A DNA stretch of 64,000 nucleotides from Reddybacter sp041277045 (GCA_041277045.1 JBGFSY010000001.1:1240001-1304000), one strand, 5' to 3'; shown: positions 9,004 to 17,874, counted from the stretch's first letter. Program-made: numbers and translations. Notes: generated from the sequence alone by a model not told the origin.

Positions 9004-10647
9004 ATGATAGTTGATCCCATTATTTCACAACAACGAATCGATGCAATGCAAGCGGGCGGTTGGTGGAAGGACGAAAATCTGCTGGACTATTTTGATGCGG
9101 CTCTGCTTGCTTGCCCTGATGCTATCGCTATCGTCGATTATCGCACTGAGAGCGGCGAGAAAATTTTGATGACTTATCGCGAACTGGCCGAAAAAGCTGA
9201 GCGTGTGGCAGTGGCTCTCGCCCACTACGGTGTTGAAAAACAGGACGTGGTGTCGTTTCAATTGCCCAACTGGTGGGAGTTTGTCGTTATTAATTTGGCT
9301 TGCCTTCGCATTGGCGCGGTGAGCAACCCCTTGATGCCCATCTTTCGCGAGCATGAATTGTCCTTTATGGTCGATTTCGCCGAATCAAAAGTGTTGATTA
9401 TTCCCAAAACATTTCGCGGTTTTGATCATGAAAAAATGATTGAAGGCATGCGTGACAAGTTGCCTCAGCTAGAGCATGTCTTTGTGGTTGGAGGTGATGG
9501 CGAGAATAGTTTTGACGCGGCTTTACTGAATCATGGTTTGACGGTCGATAGCACTGCGTTGTTTAAAGCTCGAGAGTTAGATCCTAATGACGTGGTGTTG
9601 ATGTTGTATACCTCGGGCACCACTGGGATGCCTAAAGGGGTGATGCACTGCGCCAATACCTTCCTGTTTAGTGTCGATAAAATGATAGAGCGCGGTGAGC
9701 TGACGCAAGACGATGACATCCTCATGGGTTCGCCTTTAGCGCACTTGACGGGCTTTATGTATGGCATGTGGATGCCGATAGTGCTGAAAACAAAAATGAT
9801 TTTTCTAGATGTCTGGAATGTTGACCTTGGCTGGCAATTAATGGCTGAAGAAAATGCCTCCTTTGCCATGGGAGCGACACCTTTCCTGGCTGATTTAAGT
9901 GGTTCGGAGAAACGGGATAGTTGTAACTCCGAACGATTTAGAATATTCGTTTGTGGTGGTGCGCCCATCCCCAGTGCCCTGGCTGAAAAGGCGACAGAGG
10001 CCCTTTCAATTAAGCTGATGGCCGTTTGGGGTATGAGTGAGTGTGGTGTCGTGACGACGACAAAGCTGAACGATCCACCTGAAAAAATATTTGGTAGTGA
10101 TGGTGTCGCAGTGCCCGCCTGCGAAGTGAAAATTGTTGATGAACAAAATAAAAGCTTACCCGTAGGCGAGGAAGGTCGTTTGCTAGAGAAAAGCCCATCT
10201 ACGTTTATCGGCTATTTAAAACGCCCCGAAGCCTACGATGTTGATGGAGACGGTTTTTTTGACACCGGAGATTTGGCGCGCATGGATGGTGATGGTTATA
10301 TTCGTATCACCGGTCGCTCCAAAGATATTATTATTCGTGGCGGTGAGAATATCCCGGTGGTTGAAGTTGAAAATATTCTCTATAAGCATGCGGATATTAT
10401 TGATTGTGCCGTAGTGGCAATGCCTGACGAACGCCTTGGCGAGTTGGGTTGCTGTTTTGTGACCGTAAATAAGGGCGTCAGTTTTACCTTTCAAAATATG
10501 ATGGACTATCTGCTCGAAAATAAACTGGCAAAAAACTATCTGCCAGAGCATCTCGAAATAATTAGTGATATGCCTCGTACGGCCAGTGGTAAAATTCAAA
10601 AGTTTCAGTTGCGAGAAATAGCGAAAAATTTTAGCCGCCATTCGTAG
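9004..10647 (+). CDS. Acyl-CoA ligase, cyclohexanecarboxylate-CoA ligase-like
   Basis: A 547-residue AMP-forming acyl-CoA synthetase. The P-loop is YTSGTTGMPKGVMH, followed by GMSECG, the hinge and adenine region DTGDLARMDGDGYIRITGRSKDIIIRGGENI, and the C-terminal catalytic lysine in PRTASGKIQKFQLRE. The N-terminal half (VSFQLPNWWEFVVINLACLRIGAVSNPLMPIFRE) is what I associate with cyclohexanecarboxylate-CoA ligases of the AliA type, so an alicyclic or medium-chain acid is the likely substrate; the exact acid is inference. The ATG at 9004 follows GGAGAAG. The acyl-CoA dehydrogenase gene lies 133 bases downstream, with a GC-rich hairpin between them. Confidence 0.85.
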   Translation: MIVDPIISQQRIDAMQAGGWWKDENLLDYFDAALLACPDAIAIVDYRTESGEKILMTYRELAEKAERVAVALAHYGVEKQDVVSFQLPNWWEFVVINLACLRIGAVSNPLMPIFREHELSFMVDFAESKVLIIPKTFRGFDHEKMIEGMRDKLPQLEHVFVVGGDGENSFDAALLNHGLTVDSTALFKARELDPNDVVLMLYTSGTTGMPKGVMHCANTFLFSVDKMIERGELTQDDDILMGSPLAHLTGFMYGMWMPIVLKTKMIFLDVWNVDLGWQLMAEENASFAMGATPFLADLSGSEKRDSCNSERFRIFVCGGAPIPSALAEKATEALSIKLMAVWGMSECGVVTTTKLNDPPEKIFGSDGVAVPACEVKIVDEQNKSLPVGEEGRLLEKSPSTFIGYLKRPEAYDVDGDGFFDTGDLARMDGDGYIRITGRSKDIIIRGGENIPVVEVENILYKHADIIDCAVVAMPDERLGELGCCFVTVNKGVSFTFQNMMDYLLENKLAKNYLPEHLEIISDMPRTASGKIQKFQLREIAKNFSRHS

Positions 10648-10732
10648 TTATCAGTTTTTAGGTGGCGATGTAAATAAGAGGCTACGGCTTTGAAAGTAGT
10701 CTTAATGTAAAAACAAACATTAAATGGTTTCG

Positions 10733-10750
10733 GCCCGCACAGTGGCGGGC
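10733..10750 (+). repeat. GC-rich hairpin between ligase and dehydrogenase genes
   Basis: GCCCGC at 10733-10738 pairs with GCGGGC at 10745-10750 around a six-base loop, followed by ATTATT and no proper T run. It could be a weak terminator, an attenuator or an mRNA-stabilising stem between the two acyl-CoA genes. Confidence 0.4.
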
Positions 10751-10780
10751 ATTATTGATAGTGAATAGACGAGGATTATT

Positions 10781-11941
10781 ATGACCCTGCCGTGGTTAAG
10801 TGAAGAAGAGAATTTTATTAAAGATGCCGCCGAGCGTTTTGCCCGTGAGCAGCTGGCTGAAGGTTATATGGGCCGCTCAAAAGATGAGAGTTTAGACCCT
10901 GATCTTCTCCGTCAAATGGGGCAGCTGGGTTTAATCGCGCCGAGTTTTGCCGAGGAAAATGGCGGCATCGGTGCTTCAAGCATGCTGCAAGGGGTGGTTT
11001 GTGAGGCCATTGCCTATGCCGATATCAACCTGGCTTACATGTGCATGATCACGCCTCTGGTTGGCGGAGTGATTGAGCAATATGGCAGTGAAGAGACCAG
11101 AGCGGAAATTCTACCCAAAATGGCCGCTGGCGAATTGCTCATCCAACTTGGTCTGACCGAGCCCCGCGGTGGCTCTGATGCGGCGAACCTGATACTAAAG
11201 GCGACTAAACAAGGCGAAAAGTACATCCTTAATGGCGAGAAAACCTCTATCACTTTTGGCGCTCAGGCGCATATGTGTCTATTGTTTGCACGTACTGACC
11301 CGGATACCCCCGGTGCCCACGGTGTATCTGCCTTCCTGGTGCCTCTCGACTTGCCCGGCGTAAGCTGTACGCGCTTTGATGATGTAGGTTCATCCTCGGT
11401 GGGCCGCGGTTCGGTATTTTTTGACGATGTGGAAATTCCGGCATCGGCACTACTGGGAAACGAGGGTGAGGGATTTACCAAAGTGATGGCGGGTTTCGAC
11501 CTCAGCCGTTTTCTGATTGCCCTGCAATGTCTTGCCTGTGCCCAAGCCTCTGTCGATGAAACCTGGCAGTACATTCAGGAGCGCGAGGCCTTCGGCAAGC
11601 CCCTGGCAAAATTTCAGGGCACTACTTTCCCCCTGGCTGAGCACGAAAGCCGTCTCGCCGCCGTCCGCGCTCTTTGTTATCAGGGCCTGGCTCTGCGTGA
11701 CCAGGGCTTGCCACACACCAAGGAAGCCGCCATGGTGAAGTGGATGGCGCCGAAGTGGGGCACCGATATTATTCACGAGTGCCTGGTGCAGCACGGCCAT
11801 TACGGCTGGGGCCACGAAATGCCCCATATGCAGCGCATGATCGATGTTATGGGCCTGCAAATTGGTGATGGCACCGCGCAGATTATGAAAACCATCGTCA
11901 CTCGAGAAACCATTGGTAATATCGGTGTCGCTTATAAATAG
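10781..11941 (+). CDS. Acyl-CoA dehydrogenase, possibly alicyclic acyl-CoA
   Basis: A 386-residue FAD flavoprotein of the acyl-CoA dehydrogenase family, oxidising an acyl-CoA at the alpha-beta bond with transfer to ETF. The signatures LGLTEPRGGSDAANL (residues ~127-141), FGKPLAKFQGTTFPLAEHES and HYGWGHEMPHMQRMIDVMG are present. The C-terminal motif that usually reads EGT, with its catalytic glutamate, reads DGT here (Asp363). Cyclohexene-type dehydrogenases are known to use aspartates, and the gene next door resembles cyclohexanecarboxylate-CoA ligase, so an alicyclic substrate fits; this is inference. The start is the ATG at 10781, after GAGGA. A strong terminator follows. Confidence 0.9.
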   Translation: MTLPWLSEEENFIKDAAERFAREQLAEGYMGRSKDESLDPDLLRQMGQLGLIAPSFAEENGGIGASSMLQGVVCEAIAYADINLAYMCMITPLVGGVIEQYGSEETRAEILPKMAAGELLIQLGLTEPRGGSDAANLILKATKQGEKYILNGEKTSITFGAQAHMCLLFARTDPDTPGAHGVSAFLVPLDLPGVSCTRFDDVGSSSVGRGSVFFDDVEIPASALLGNEGEGFTKVMAGFDLSRFLIALQCLACAQASVDETWQYIQEREAFGKPLAKFQGTTFPLAEHESRLAAVRALCYQGLALRDQGLPHTKEAAMVKWMAPKWGTDIIHECLVQHGHYGWGHEMPHMQRMIDVMGLQIGDGTAQIMKTIVTRETIGNIGVAYK

Positions 11942-11988
11942 CACGGTGCTCTGTCGTTAATAATGGGCAGGCTTAAGCCTGCACTTGA

Positions 11989-12024
11989 AAACCGGAAACC
12001 TGTGTCAGGGTTTCCGGTTTTTTT
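11989..12024 (+). terminator. Rho-independent terminator after acyl-CoA dehydrogenase
   Basis: A perfect 12-base stem (11989-12000 with 12009-12020) with an eight-base loop ends in a run of seven T at 12018-12024. It closes the ligase-dehydrogenase unit. Confidence 0.92.
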
Positions 12025-12054
12025 GTGGGTGTGGAACTTCTTTCGGAAAACTGT

Positions 12055-12960
12055 TTAAAGGCTTTTATAGTGACTGCTAATAATGTGGTGTTGACTATTC
12101 AAGGCCAGAACGATGTCAGCGTGTGCGGGTAATTGTTTAAGATTCTGACGCGTCAGGCGTTCAAAGTGCTGGATAAAGCGGCTTATACCTGCTTCATCCA
12201 TCACTTGTGCGGCCTCGCCTTGTCTTGGGTGGTATATGAGCTTTTGCTCCTGCCCCCAGCGCCAACGGTGGATGCAGGTAAACTCGAGTGCCTGTAACAG
12301 AATCAGCAACTCAATGCGGGCGAAGAGTTCTTTGTAGGCCGTTTGCAATTGGTGATTAACGTAGCGTCGCCACAAGCCATTTTTATCCTCTTGCGCCTCC
12401 AATTGATTGATTGGCGTGGACAGGTCTTGTTCTGGGCTGGCTGTAGAACCGACACACCAGCCTTCAAATATAACCACCTGAGCGCGGCCTTTGAAAAGCT
12501 CCCAATCTGTTTCCGGCAGACGATCATCACGGGTTTTGTCAAAGCGCGGTAGCATCAAGCTTTGATTTTCCTGCAGGGCATAGAGTGCATCCAGTAGTTG
12601 CATGCCAAGTTTGGTGTCATGGGTGCCGGGTACCCCCCGAGTTTGCAGCAGGGGGTGAACGGTTTGAGCGAGTACTTTCCGTTCCGCCTGAGGCAGGTAG
12701 AGATCATCGAGAGAAATAATAGCCGTATTGCAGTTGTACTCCTCTTCGAGAATGATTTTTAGCAGAGCACTCAATGTCGACTTGCCCGTACCCTGGGCGC
12801 CGTTGAGGCCAATAATCCAGGTGCGATTTTGCGGGCGGTGCTGGTTTATCCATTGGGCTAGGGGTCGGTAGTACTCGTTTATGGTATCGATGAAGGCAGG
12901 CGGGAGTTCGTTCTCCTCTATAAAGCTTGCGAACTGTTGTTGTGGTTTTGGATCGCTCAT
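12055..12960 (-). CDS. P-loop kinase related to glycerate 3-kinase / Tda10
   Basis: A 301-residue cytoplasmic P-loop protein. The Walker A motif is GLNGAQGTGKSTLSALL. LDDLYLPQAER, the GTHDTKLG loop, PRFDKTRDDR and VIFEGWCVG follow, as in the family that includes plant D-glycerate 3-kinase (GLYK), yeast Tda10 and bacterial YggC-like kinases. The fold resembles uridine and pantothenate kinases. The probable reaction is ATP-dependent phosphorylation of D-glycerate, but activity of bacterial members is only partly established. The ATG at 12960 (MSDPKPQ) is preferred to one 30 bases upstream because GGACC lies before it. The gene is convergent with the acyl-CoA dehydrogenase and divergent from the peroxiredoxin. 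Confidence 0.8.
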   Translation of the reverse strand: MSDPKPQQQFASFIEENELPPAFIDTINEYYRPLAQWINQHRPQNRTWIIGLNGAQGTGKSTLSALLKIILEEEYNCNTAIISLDDLYLPQAERKVLAQTVHPLLQTRGVPGTHDTKLGMQLLDALYALQENQSLMLPRFDKTRDDRLPETDWELFKGRAQVVIFEGWCVGSTASPEQDLSTPINQLEAQEDKNGLWRRYVNHQLQTAYKELFARIELLILLQALEFTCIHRWRWGQEQKLIYHPRQGEAAQVMDEAGISRFIQHFERLTRQNLKQLPAHADIVLALNSQHHIISSHYKSL

Positions 12961-13147
12961 AGGGTTTGGTCCAGTTACCGTGCGCAACATTGTGAAGCTT
13001 CGAATTTAGCTTAAAGGAAGTTTAGACCGCTTAGATAGAGGGTCTTTAATGATAGCGATTATCAGTGACTCTGTAGAGGGGCAATGCCATAATCCTCTCG
13101 ACAGAAGACCAAACAACTCAGAAAAGACATATTAAAAGGAGAGAACG

Positions 13148-13630
13148 ATGGCAATTCAAGTAGGTGATAAATTACCCGAAGGCCGCTTTACTGTAATGAA
13201 TGCCGATGGCCCCGGCTCTGATAGCGTCCAGGATCTTTTCGGCGGTAAGAAGGTTGTATTGTTTTCCGTTCCCGGCGCCTTCACTCCAACTTGCTCTAAA
13301 GAGCACCTGCCGGGCTTTATTGAAAAGGCCGATGCCCTGAAAGCCAAAGGTGTTGATCTTATCGCCTGTATGGCCGTGAACGATGTTTTTGTCATGGATG
13401 CCTGGGGCAAGCAAAATGCCGTCGAAGGTAAAGTCGCCATGCTGGCCGACGGTAGTGGTGCTTACACCAAAGCACTCGACCTCGAGCTGGACTTATCCGA
13501 TCGCGGCCTGGGCAAGCGCGGAATGCGTTTTGCGCTGGTGATTGAGGACAACACAGTGACTCAGGCCTTTATCGAAGAGGGCGGTGCTTTTGCCGTTAGC
13601 TCTGCTGAGAATGTATTGGCCAATTTGTAA
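13148..13630 (+). CDS. Peroxiredoxin, Prx5 type
   Basis: A 160-residue thiol peroxidase that reduces hydrogen peroxide and organic peroxides. The Prx5 active-site motif VPGAFTPTCS carries peroxidatic Cys49. A second cysteine, Cys74 (LIACMAVND), may be the resolving or a structural cysteine. KRGMRFALVIEDN is the conserved arginine region. The protein has no signal peptide and no fused glutaredoxin domain, so it probably draws on glutaredoxin or thioredoxin in trans. AAAGGAGAG precedes the ATG at a good distance. It stands alone between the kinase gene and the BVMO and ends at a strong terminator. Confidence 0.95.
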   Translation: MAIQVGDKLPEGRFTVMNADGPGSDSVQDLFGGKKVVLFSVPGAFTPTCSKEHLPGFIEKADALKAKGVDLIACMAVNDVFVMDAWGKQNAVEGKVAMLADGSGAYTKALDLELDLSDRGLGKRGMRFALVIEDNTVTQAFIEEGGAFAVSSAENVLANL

Positions 13631-13643
13631 GCTAGGCTGTTAC

Positions 13644-13680
13644 AAAAAAAAGCCAGTGTTGATCGACACTGGCTTTTTTG
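13644..13680 (+). terminator. Rho-independent terminator after peroxiredoxin
   Basis: AGCCAGTGT at 13651-13659 pairs with ACACTGGCT at 13666-13674, flanked by an A run before and a T run after. It can act in either direction. Confidence 0.92.
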
Positions 13681-13881
13681 TTTGTCCTGTCCCGTCCTGA
13701 GTGTGGCTAGCCCATCATTCAATAACCCCCAGCCGTTTTTTGAACGCTAGTTTCTGGGTGTCAATTGGGCTTTCTCCCCCAAGTCCTCTATACTTTCCTG
13801 CGATTTTTAGTCGGAGTGTTGTCATGGTTTTTCAGCATGGCATCCGCATCCACACTTTTTATTATTATGATGAGGAAAATT

Positions 13882-15531
13882 ATGAGTGATTCACAGGCTA
13901 TAGAGCTCGATGCCGTTATTGTCGGCGCAGGCATGGCTGGGTTGTACATGACCAAACGTCTGAATGACAGAGGCATGAAAATTCAGACCATCGAAGCCGG
14001 CTCCGGTGTTGGTGGCGCATGGTACTGGAACCGCTACCCCGGTTGCCGTGCCGATCTGCCCATTATCGAGTACTCCTACTCATTCTCTGATGAGTTGCAG
14101 CAGGAGTGGGACTGGACGGAAGTGATGGCCGGCCAGCCTGAAATTGAGCAATACCTAAACCACACGGCAGACCGTTTCGACCTGCGTAAAGATATCAAAT
14201 TCAATACCAAGGTTAAGGATGCGATCTACGACGAAGCCGCCAATATCTGGACAGTAACCACTGATCAAGGCGACGTCTATAAAGCTAAATACTGCATCAT
14301 GGCGACGGGTTGCTTGAACGAGCCCAACTACCCGGGCTTCAAAAATGCCGATTCATTCAAGGGCGATATTTACCACACGGCACAGTGGCCCCGTGAAGGC
14401 GTTGATCTAAGCGGCAAGCGTGTTGCGATTATTGGCTGCGGCTCTTCTGGTGTGCAGGCTATTCCCCAGATCGCCAAGCAGGCTAAAGAGCTGATCGCTT
14501 TTCAGCGTAGCCCGGTTTATACCTTTCCCGCTAAAAATGCACCGATGAACCCCGACTTTCTGGCCCGGGCCAAGGTGGACTACGCGGACATTCGCGAGCA
14601 GCAGCGCGATAACGAAATGGGTATCTGTAACTACCGCGGCCCGAAGAAAGCCAAAGATCCAAGTGCAGCGCCAAAAGCGAAGCCCAGCAAAAAGATCATG
14701 GATATCACCCCTAAGCAGCGCAAGCAGGAAATCGCCGATTTTGGTGTTAACGTACTGACTCTCTATGTCGATACGTACTACAACGCCGAAGCCAATGAAA
14801 TTGCTTGCACACTTTACCGCGAGTATTTGCAGGAGTTTCTTGGTGATGATCAAAAGGCCGATGCACTGTCGCCGAAGAATTATCCCCTACACTGTAAGCG
14901 CCCGGTTATCGACACCGAGTACTATTCAGCCTTTAGGCAGGACAATGTCTCCATCGTCGATCTGCGTGATAACGCCGTCGAAGAAGTCACAGCGACAGGC
15001 CTGAAAACCAAGAATGGCGAGTACGAATTCGACGTACTAGTTTACGCCACCGGTTTTGATGCTATGACGGGTACTATTAAGCGCTTAAATATTCGTGGAC
15101 GCGATGATGTTCTGCTTTCCGATACCTGGAAAGATGGGCCGCGTATGTATATGGGCTTGCAGAGTGTCGGTTTCCCTAACTTCTTCACTGTTACTGGCCC
15201 CGGTAGCCCCTCGGTAGTCAGTAACGTATTGCACTCTATTGAACAGCACGTGGAGTGGATCGATAACTGCATTGCTCACTTGATTGAGAACAAGGTGAAA
15301 ACTATTGAGCCCGATCTGGACGCTCAGGACGCCTGGGTTGAGCATGTCAATAAGGCCGCAGAAGGTACGATGATGACAGCACCTACTTGTAACTCTTGGT
15401 ATCTCGGTACCAATGTTGAAGGTAAGCCACGGGGCTTTATGCCTTATCTGGCGGGTACGAAAACCTACCGCGAAGAGTGTGAAGAAGTTGTCGCGAAGGG
15501 TTATGAGGGCTTTAAGCTAGAAACGGCTTAA
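13882..15531 (+). CDS. Baeyer-Villiger monooxygenase, cyclohexanone monooxygenase type
   Basis: A 549-residue FAD/NADPH class B flavin monooxygenase, which inserts oxygen next to a carbonyl to turn a ketone into an ester or lactone. There are two Rossmann loops: VIVGAGMAGL (15-20) and IIGCGSSGVQ. The BVMO fingerprint F-x-G-x3-H-x3-W-P is exact at residues 159-170 (FKGDIYHTAQWP). The segment GVGGAWYWNRYPGCRAD is typical of CHMO and PAMO enzymes. The ATG at 13882 follows GAGGA at 13872-13876; an in-frame TTG far upstream would add 39 hydrophobic, unrelated residues and is rejected. A terminator lies just downstream, so it is probably monocistronic. The natural ketone is unknown. Confidence 0.93.
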   Translation: MSDSQAIELDAVIVGAGMAGLYMTKRLNDRGMKIQTIEAGSGVGGAWYWNRYPGCRADLPIIEYSYSFSDELQQEWDWTEVMAGQPEIEQYLNHTADRFDLRKDIKFNTKVKDAIYDEAANIWTVTTDQGDVYKAKYCIMATGCLNEPNYPGFKNADSFKGDIYHTAQWPREGVDLSGKRVAIIGCGSSGVQAIPQIAKQAKELIAFQRSPVYTFPAKNAPMNPDFLARAKVDYADIREQQRDNEMGICNYRGPKKAKDPSAAPKAKPSKKIMDITPKQRKQEIADFGVNVLTLYVDTYYNAEANEIACTLYREYLQEFLGDDQKADALSPKNYPLHCKRPVIDTEYYSAFRQDNVSIVDLRDNAVEEVTATGLKTKNGEYEFDVLVYATGFDAMTGTIKRLNIRGRDDVLLSDTWKDGPRMYMGLQSVGFPNFFTVTGPGSPSVVSNVLHSIEQHVEWIDNCIAHLIENKVKTIEPDLDAQDAWVEHVNKAAEGTMMTAPTCNSWYLGTNVEGKPRGFMPYLAGTKTYREECEEVVAKGYEGFKLETA

Positions 15532-15568
15532 AATCAAAGATAGCCCATATTTACTTTGGGTTATGCAT

Positions 15569-15596
15569 AAAAAAGGCCGCAGTTGCGGCCTTTTTT
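15569..15596 (+). terminator. Rho-independent terminator after BVMO
   Basis: GGCCGC pairs with GCGGCC around AGTT, framed by six A and six T. It is suitable as a bidirectional terminator between the BVMO and the convergent Nudix gene. Confidence 0.92.
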
Positions 15597-15625
15597 ATGG
15601 CTGTTATTTGTGTATTACCACGCCA

Positions 15626-16216
15626 TTAAACAGGCAGTTCGCGTTGCATAATCTGTGCAAAACTCTCTATAACACTAAGGGTTAAGCCCCAAATGACATC
15701 TTCTTCATAGCGAATACCGGGGAAAGTCATCCCCGAGCCGCCCATGGGGTATTCCAGCTCTGTCGCAGAGCTTTGTTTAAACAGGTGGCGCATGGGAACC
15801 CAGAACACATGGGCGACTTCGTCCGGTTCGCGAGCAAAGACGGTGGCTTTTTCATCGCTGCCAATATGATAAATAAAGGGGGATAACACCAAATTACGAG
15901 TGGCAACCTGCCGAGTGGGCAGGGGGCCAACGCGGTGACTTTCCTCAAGCCTGAGACCCACCTCCTCATGGGTTTCTCGTTCCGCGACAGAATGTGCGTC
16001 TCTGTCGCAACTGTCGGCCTTGCCGCCGGGGAAGGCAACCTGCCCCGACCAAGGGTCGCCAACTCGCTCGGCGCGGCGAATAAAGCAGACGTCCAGGTCG
16101 TTCTCTGTGCCGCTGAGAATCATTGCCACAGAAGCTTGGCGGGATGTAGCTTTGAAGGTGGCGGGCTTATGGGTGCGGGTTTCAAGAGCATTGCGAATTT
16201 CGTCAAGAGTCATCAT
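15626..16216 (-). CDS. Nudix hydrolase, CoA pyrophosphatase-like
   Basis: A 196-residue Nudix-family pyrophosphohydrolase. The Nudix box reads GGKADSCDRDAHSVAERETHEEVGL in outline (GG...RETHEEVGL), with the metal-binding REx2EE core intact. The preceding segment VCFIRRAERVGDPWSGQVAFPGGK is typical of NudL/YeaB CoA and dNTP-sugar diphosphatases, so cleavage of CoA or its esters is the best guess. Start choice is uncertain: tandem ATGs at 16216 and 16213 without a clear Shine-Dalgarno, and a TTG at 16255. I take 16216. The gene is convergent with the BVMO. Confidence 0.85.
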   Translation of the reverse strand: MMTLDEIRNALETRTHKPATFKATSRQASVAMILSGTENDLDVCFIRRAERVGDPWSGQVAFPGGKADSCDRDAHSVAERETHEEVGLRLEESHRVGPLPTRQVATRNLVLSPFIYHIGSDEKATVFAREPDEVAHVFWVPMRHLFKQSSATELEYPMGGSGMTFPGIRYEEDVIWGLTLSVIESFAQIMQRELPV

Positions 16217-16488
16217 TGGATAAGACTGTCTTGTATTGACGTAGACGTCAACCAAGATATGCTTTTACAAGATTGTTAAATCCGCCTTTTTATCCATGTG
16301 GTCTAATATGATCTTGATCACAGGCTGGTATCACCAGTGATTGTTTTCGGAGAATACGGTGCCTATACTGGCTCCTGAACTGCTTGATTCCTCGATAGCT
16401 ACACCTGTCGGGTTAGAATATTGCAGGGTAATGGACAAGATAGAGCGCAGGTTTTTCCCTGTGTGTGAAGCCCCTGGAGGAGCTGATT

Positions 16489-16815
16489 GTGATATTGGAA
16501 ATAATTAAAAATATGAAGGCCTTGCGTGCCCTGGCTATGACAGCTGCGTTGCTTCTTTGCCAACCAGCATGGAGTTTTGAAGCAGATCCGCATGGCCCCA
16601 GTGGTATTGATATGGCGGCAGATCTTCTTCTTGGTCGGCCGGTACTGTTGGCAACCACAATTGTGGGCTCTGCTATCTGGCTAGTTGCCCTGCCTTTCTC
16701 TGCTCTGGGTGGTAATGTTGGTGAGTCGGCAGATGCTCTCGTTATAGGGCCAGCAAAAGCGACATTTGTTCGTTGCCTGGGGTGCTCATCGAATGCCTAT
16801 CAGGGTGGAAGGTAG
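16489..16815 (+). CDS. Small exported or membrane protein of unknown function
   Basis: About 108 residues. An N-terminal signal peptide (KALRALAMTAALLLCQPAWSFEA, probable cleavage after WSF or nearby) is followed by a short polar stretch, a second hydrophobic segment (VLLATTIVGSAIWLVALPFSALGG) and a C-terminal NVGESADALVIGPAKATFVRCLGC tail with two cysteines. I recognise the tail as recurring in gammaproteobacterial small proteins but know no function. GTG at 16489 is preferred because GGAGGAG at 16477-16483 is ideally spaced; GTG at 16465 and ATG at 16513 are alternatives. It could be an envelope-stress or transporter-associated protein, but nothing here proves it. Confidence 0.7.
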   Translation: MILEIIKNMKALRALAMTAALLLCQPAWSFEADPHGPSGIDMAADLLLGRPVLLATTIVGSAIWLVALPFSALGGNVGESADALVIGPAKATFVRCLGCSSNAYQGGR

Positions 16816-16876
16816 TTAATTGGTAGTAGCGACAGTGTCTTACTGTAACTACGTTTCAGGCCCTTTTACTTAGTAG

Positions 16877-17719
16877 TCAATTTTCGACTGACTTTGGCAA
16901 GACCTGTTTCGATGACATCTCTTTTGAGAGCCCTCTAAGCCCTTTTTTCGGTGGTTCTTCCGCCGGCCCGGCAAAACACTGTGCGATCTTCATCCATTGT
17001 TTTGCAGGTTCTCCCGTCAACCTTAGCTTGGTGTCGGCGATGTTACGCACCTGTGTTACCACCTGACAAAATTCCACAGCATCACCGCTGATCTTATTTT
17101 CACTCTGTTCTGTATTCCATTCCCAGAGTTCACCCGAGGGCGCTTGCAAACTGATATGAGGTGGCGGCCCCGGTGGCGTCGATCCGCGATTAACGAAGGT
17201 CCATTGGTAGGTTTTTACGCCGATGGTGGCAATGTGCTTGATGCGATCGCTTTGCTTTCGCGATGTGCCCAGCAAATCGTAAATTGCCCAGCTGTGGGCC
17301 CAGGTCTCCATTAGTCGAGCGGTTGCGAACATTTGTATGCCCATATCGGGGCCTGCCCATGTGAGCCGTAGCCTTGGGTCGCTGGCGGCAAACAGCTCGC
17401 ACATTTCTAAAAATAGCTCCCGCCATTGCTCTAGCATCTCGACTCCGCTCAGATTTTCTAGCCACTGGCGGGTAAATTCAGCCAGTGTCAGTCCCGAGTT
17501 CTGAACCTCCGCCATAAAGCGTTTGAAGGCCTGCCCGTCTTTATGCGATGTGACACCGAGGTAGTCGCCGAAATAGAGGTGGGCGACGACATCGTTGACT
17601 GTCCAGGATTTAAACGTAGTGGCACGAGACCAGTCGGCTTCGTCCAGTGTTAGTAAAAATTGGTAGAGTTCGTCACCCTCGGCACGGAGATCGGCAACAA
17701 TACGGGTGAGGTCAGTCAT
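16877..17719 (-). CDS. DinB/maleylpyruvate isomerase-like metal-binding protein (TIGR03084 type)
   Basis: A 280-residue protein with a four-helix DinB/MDMPI_N fold. Likely metal ligands are His47 (NDVVAHLYFGD) and Glu138/His142 (METWAHSWAIYDLL). C-terminal residues 190-260 match the TIGR03084 extension. Members of this superfamily include thiol-dependent S-transferases and isomerases that use mycothiol, bacillithiol or glutathione, but the role of the TIGR03084 group is not established. There is no signal peptide. It is transcribed alone, opposite to its neighbours. The C-terminal 40 residues are lysine- and proline-rich and may be disordered. Confidence 0.78.
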   Translation of the reverse strand: MTDLTRIVADLRAEGDELYQFLLTLDEADWSRATTFKSWTVNDVVAHLYFGDYLGVTSHKDGQAFKRFMAEVQNSGLTLAEFTRQWLENLSGVEMLEQWRELFLEMCELFAASDPRLRLTWAGPDMGIQMFATARLMETWAHSWAIYDLLGTSRKQSDRIKHIATIGVKTYQWTFVNRGSTPPGPPPHISLQAPSGELWEWNTEQSENKISGDAVEFCQVVTQVRNIADTKLRLTGEPAKQWMKIAQCFAGPAEEPPKKGLRGLSKEMSSKQVLPKSVEN

Positions 17720-17845
17720 TAGCGTGTTCTTCCTCGCGGATCTATTAAGGCAGGTATCATATCGTGCCGATTAATCGTTTGCCTGCATAAATAGGAAGTG
17801 GGAGGGCGCTTAAGTTTGGCTATGAACTGCCTATATAGAATATTC

Positions 17846-17874
17846 GTATATATATAGTTTCAATTGCTATATAC
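17846..17874. promoter_or_regulatory. AT-rich dyad upstream of sulP-type gene
   Basis: TATATAG at 17851-17857 and CTATATA at 17867-17873 form an inverted repeat around a nine-base spacer, inside a very AT-rich stretch 38-65 bases before the SulP start. It could be an operator or simply part of an AT-rich promoter. No known regulator consensus was recognised. Confidence 0.3.

Noticed and set aside
13050..13064. TGATA-N5-TATCA dyad upstream of the peroxiredoxin as OxyR or Fur site
   Set aside because: The arms are only five bases and fit neither full consensus; such dyads occur by chance.
13765..13881. N-terminal membrane extension of the BVMO
   Set aside because: The extra 39 residues are not seen in the family, and a good ribosome binding site precedes the ATG at 13882.
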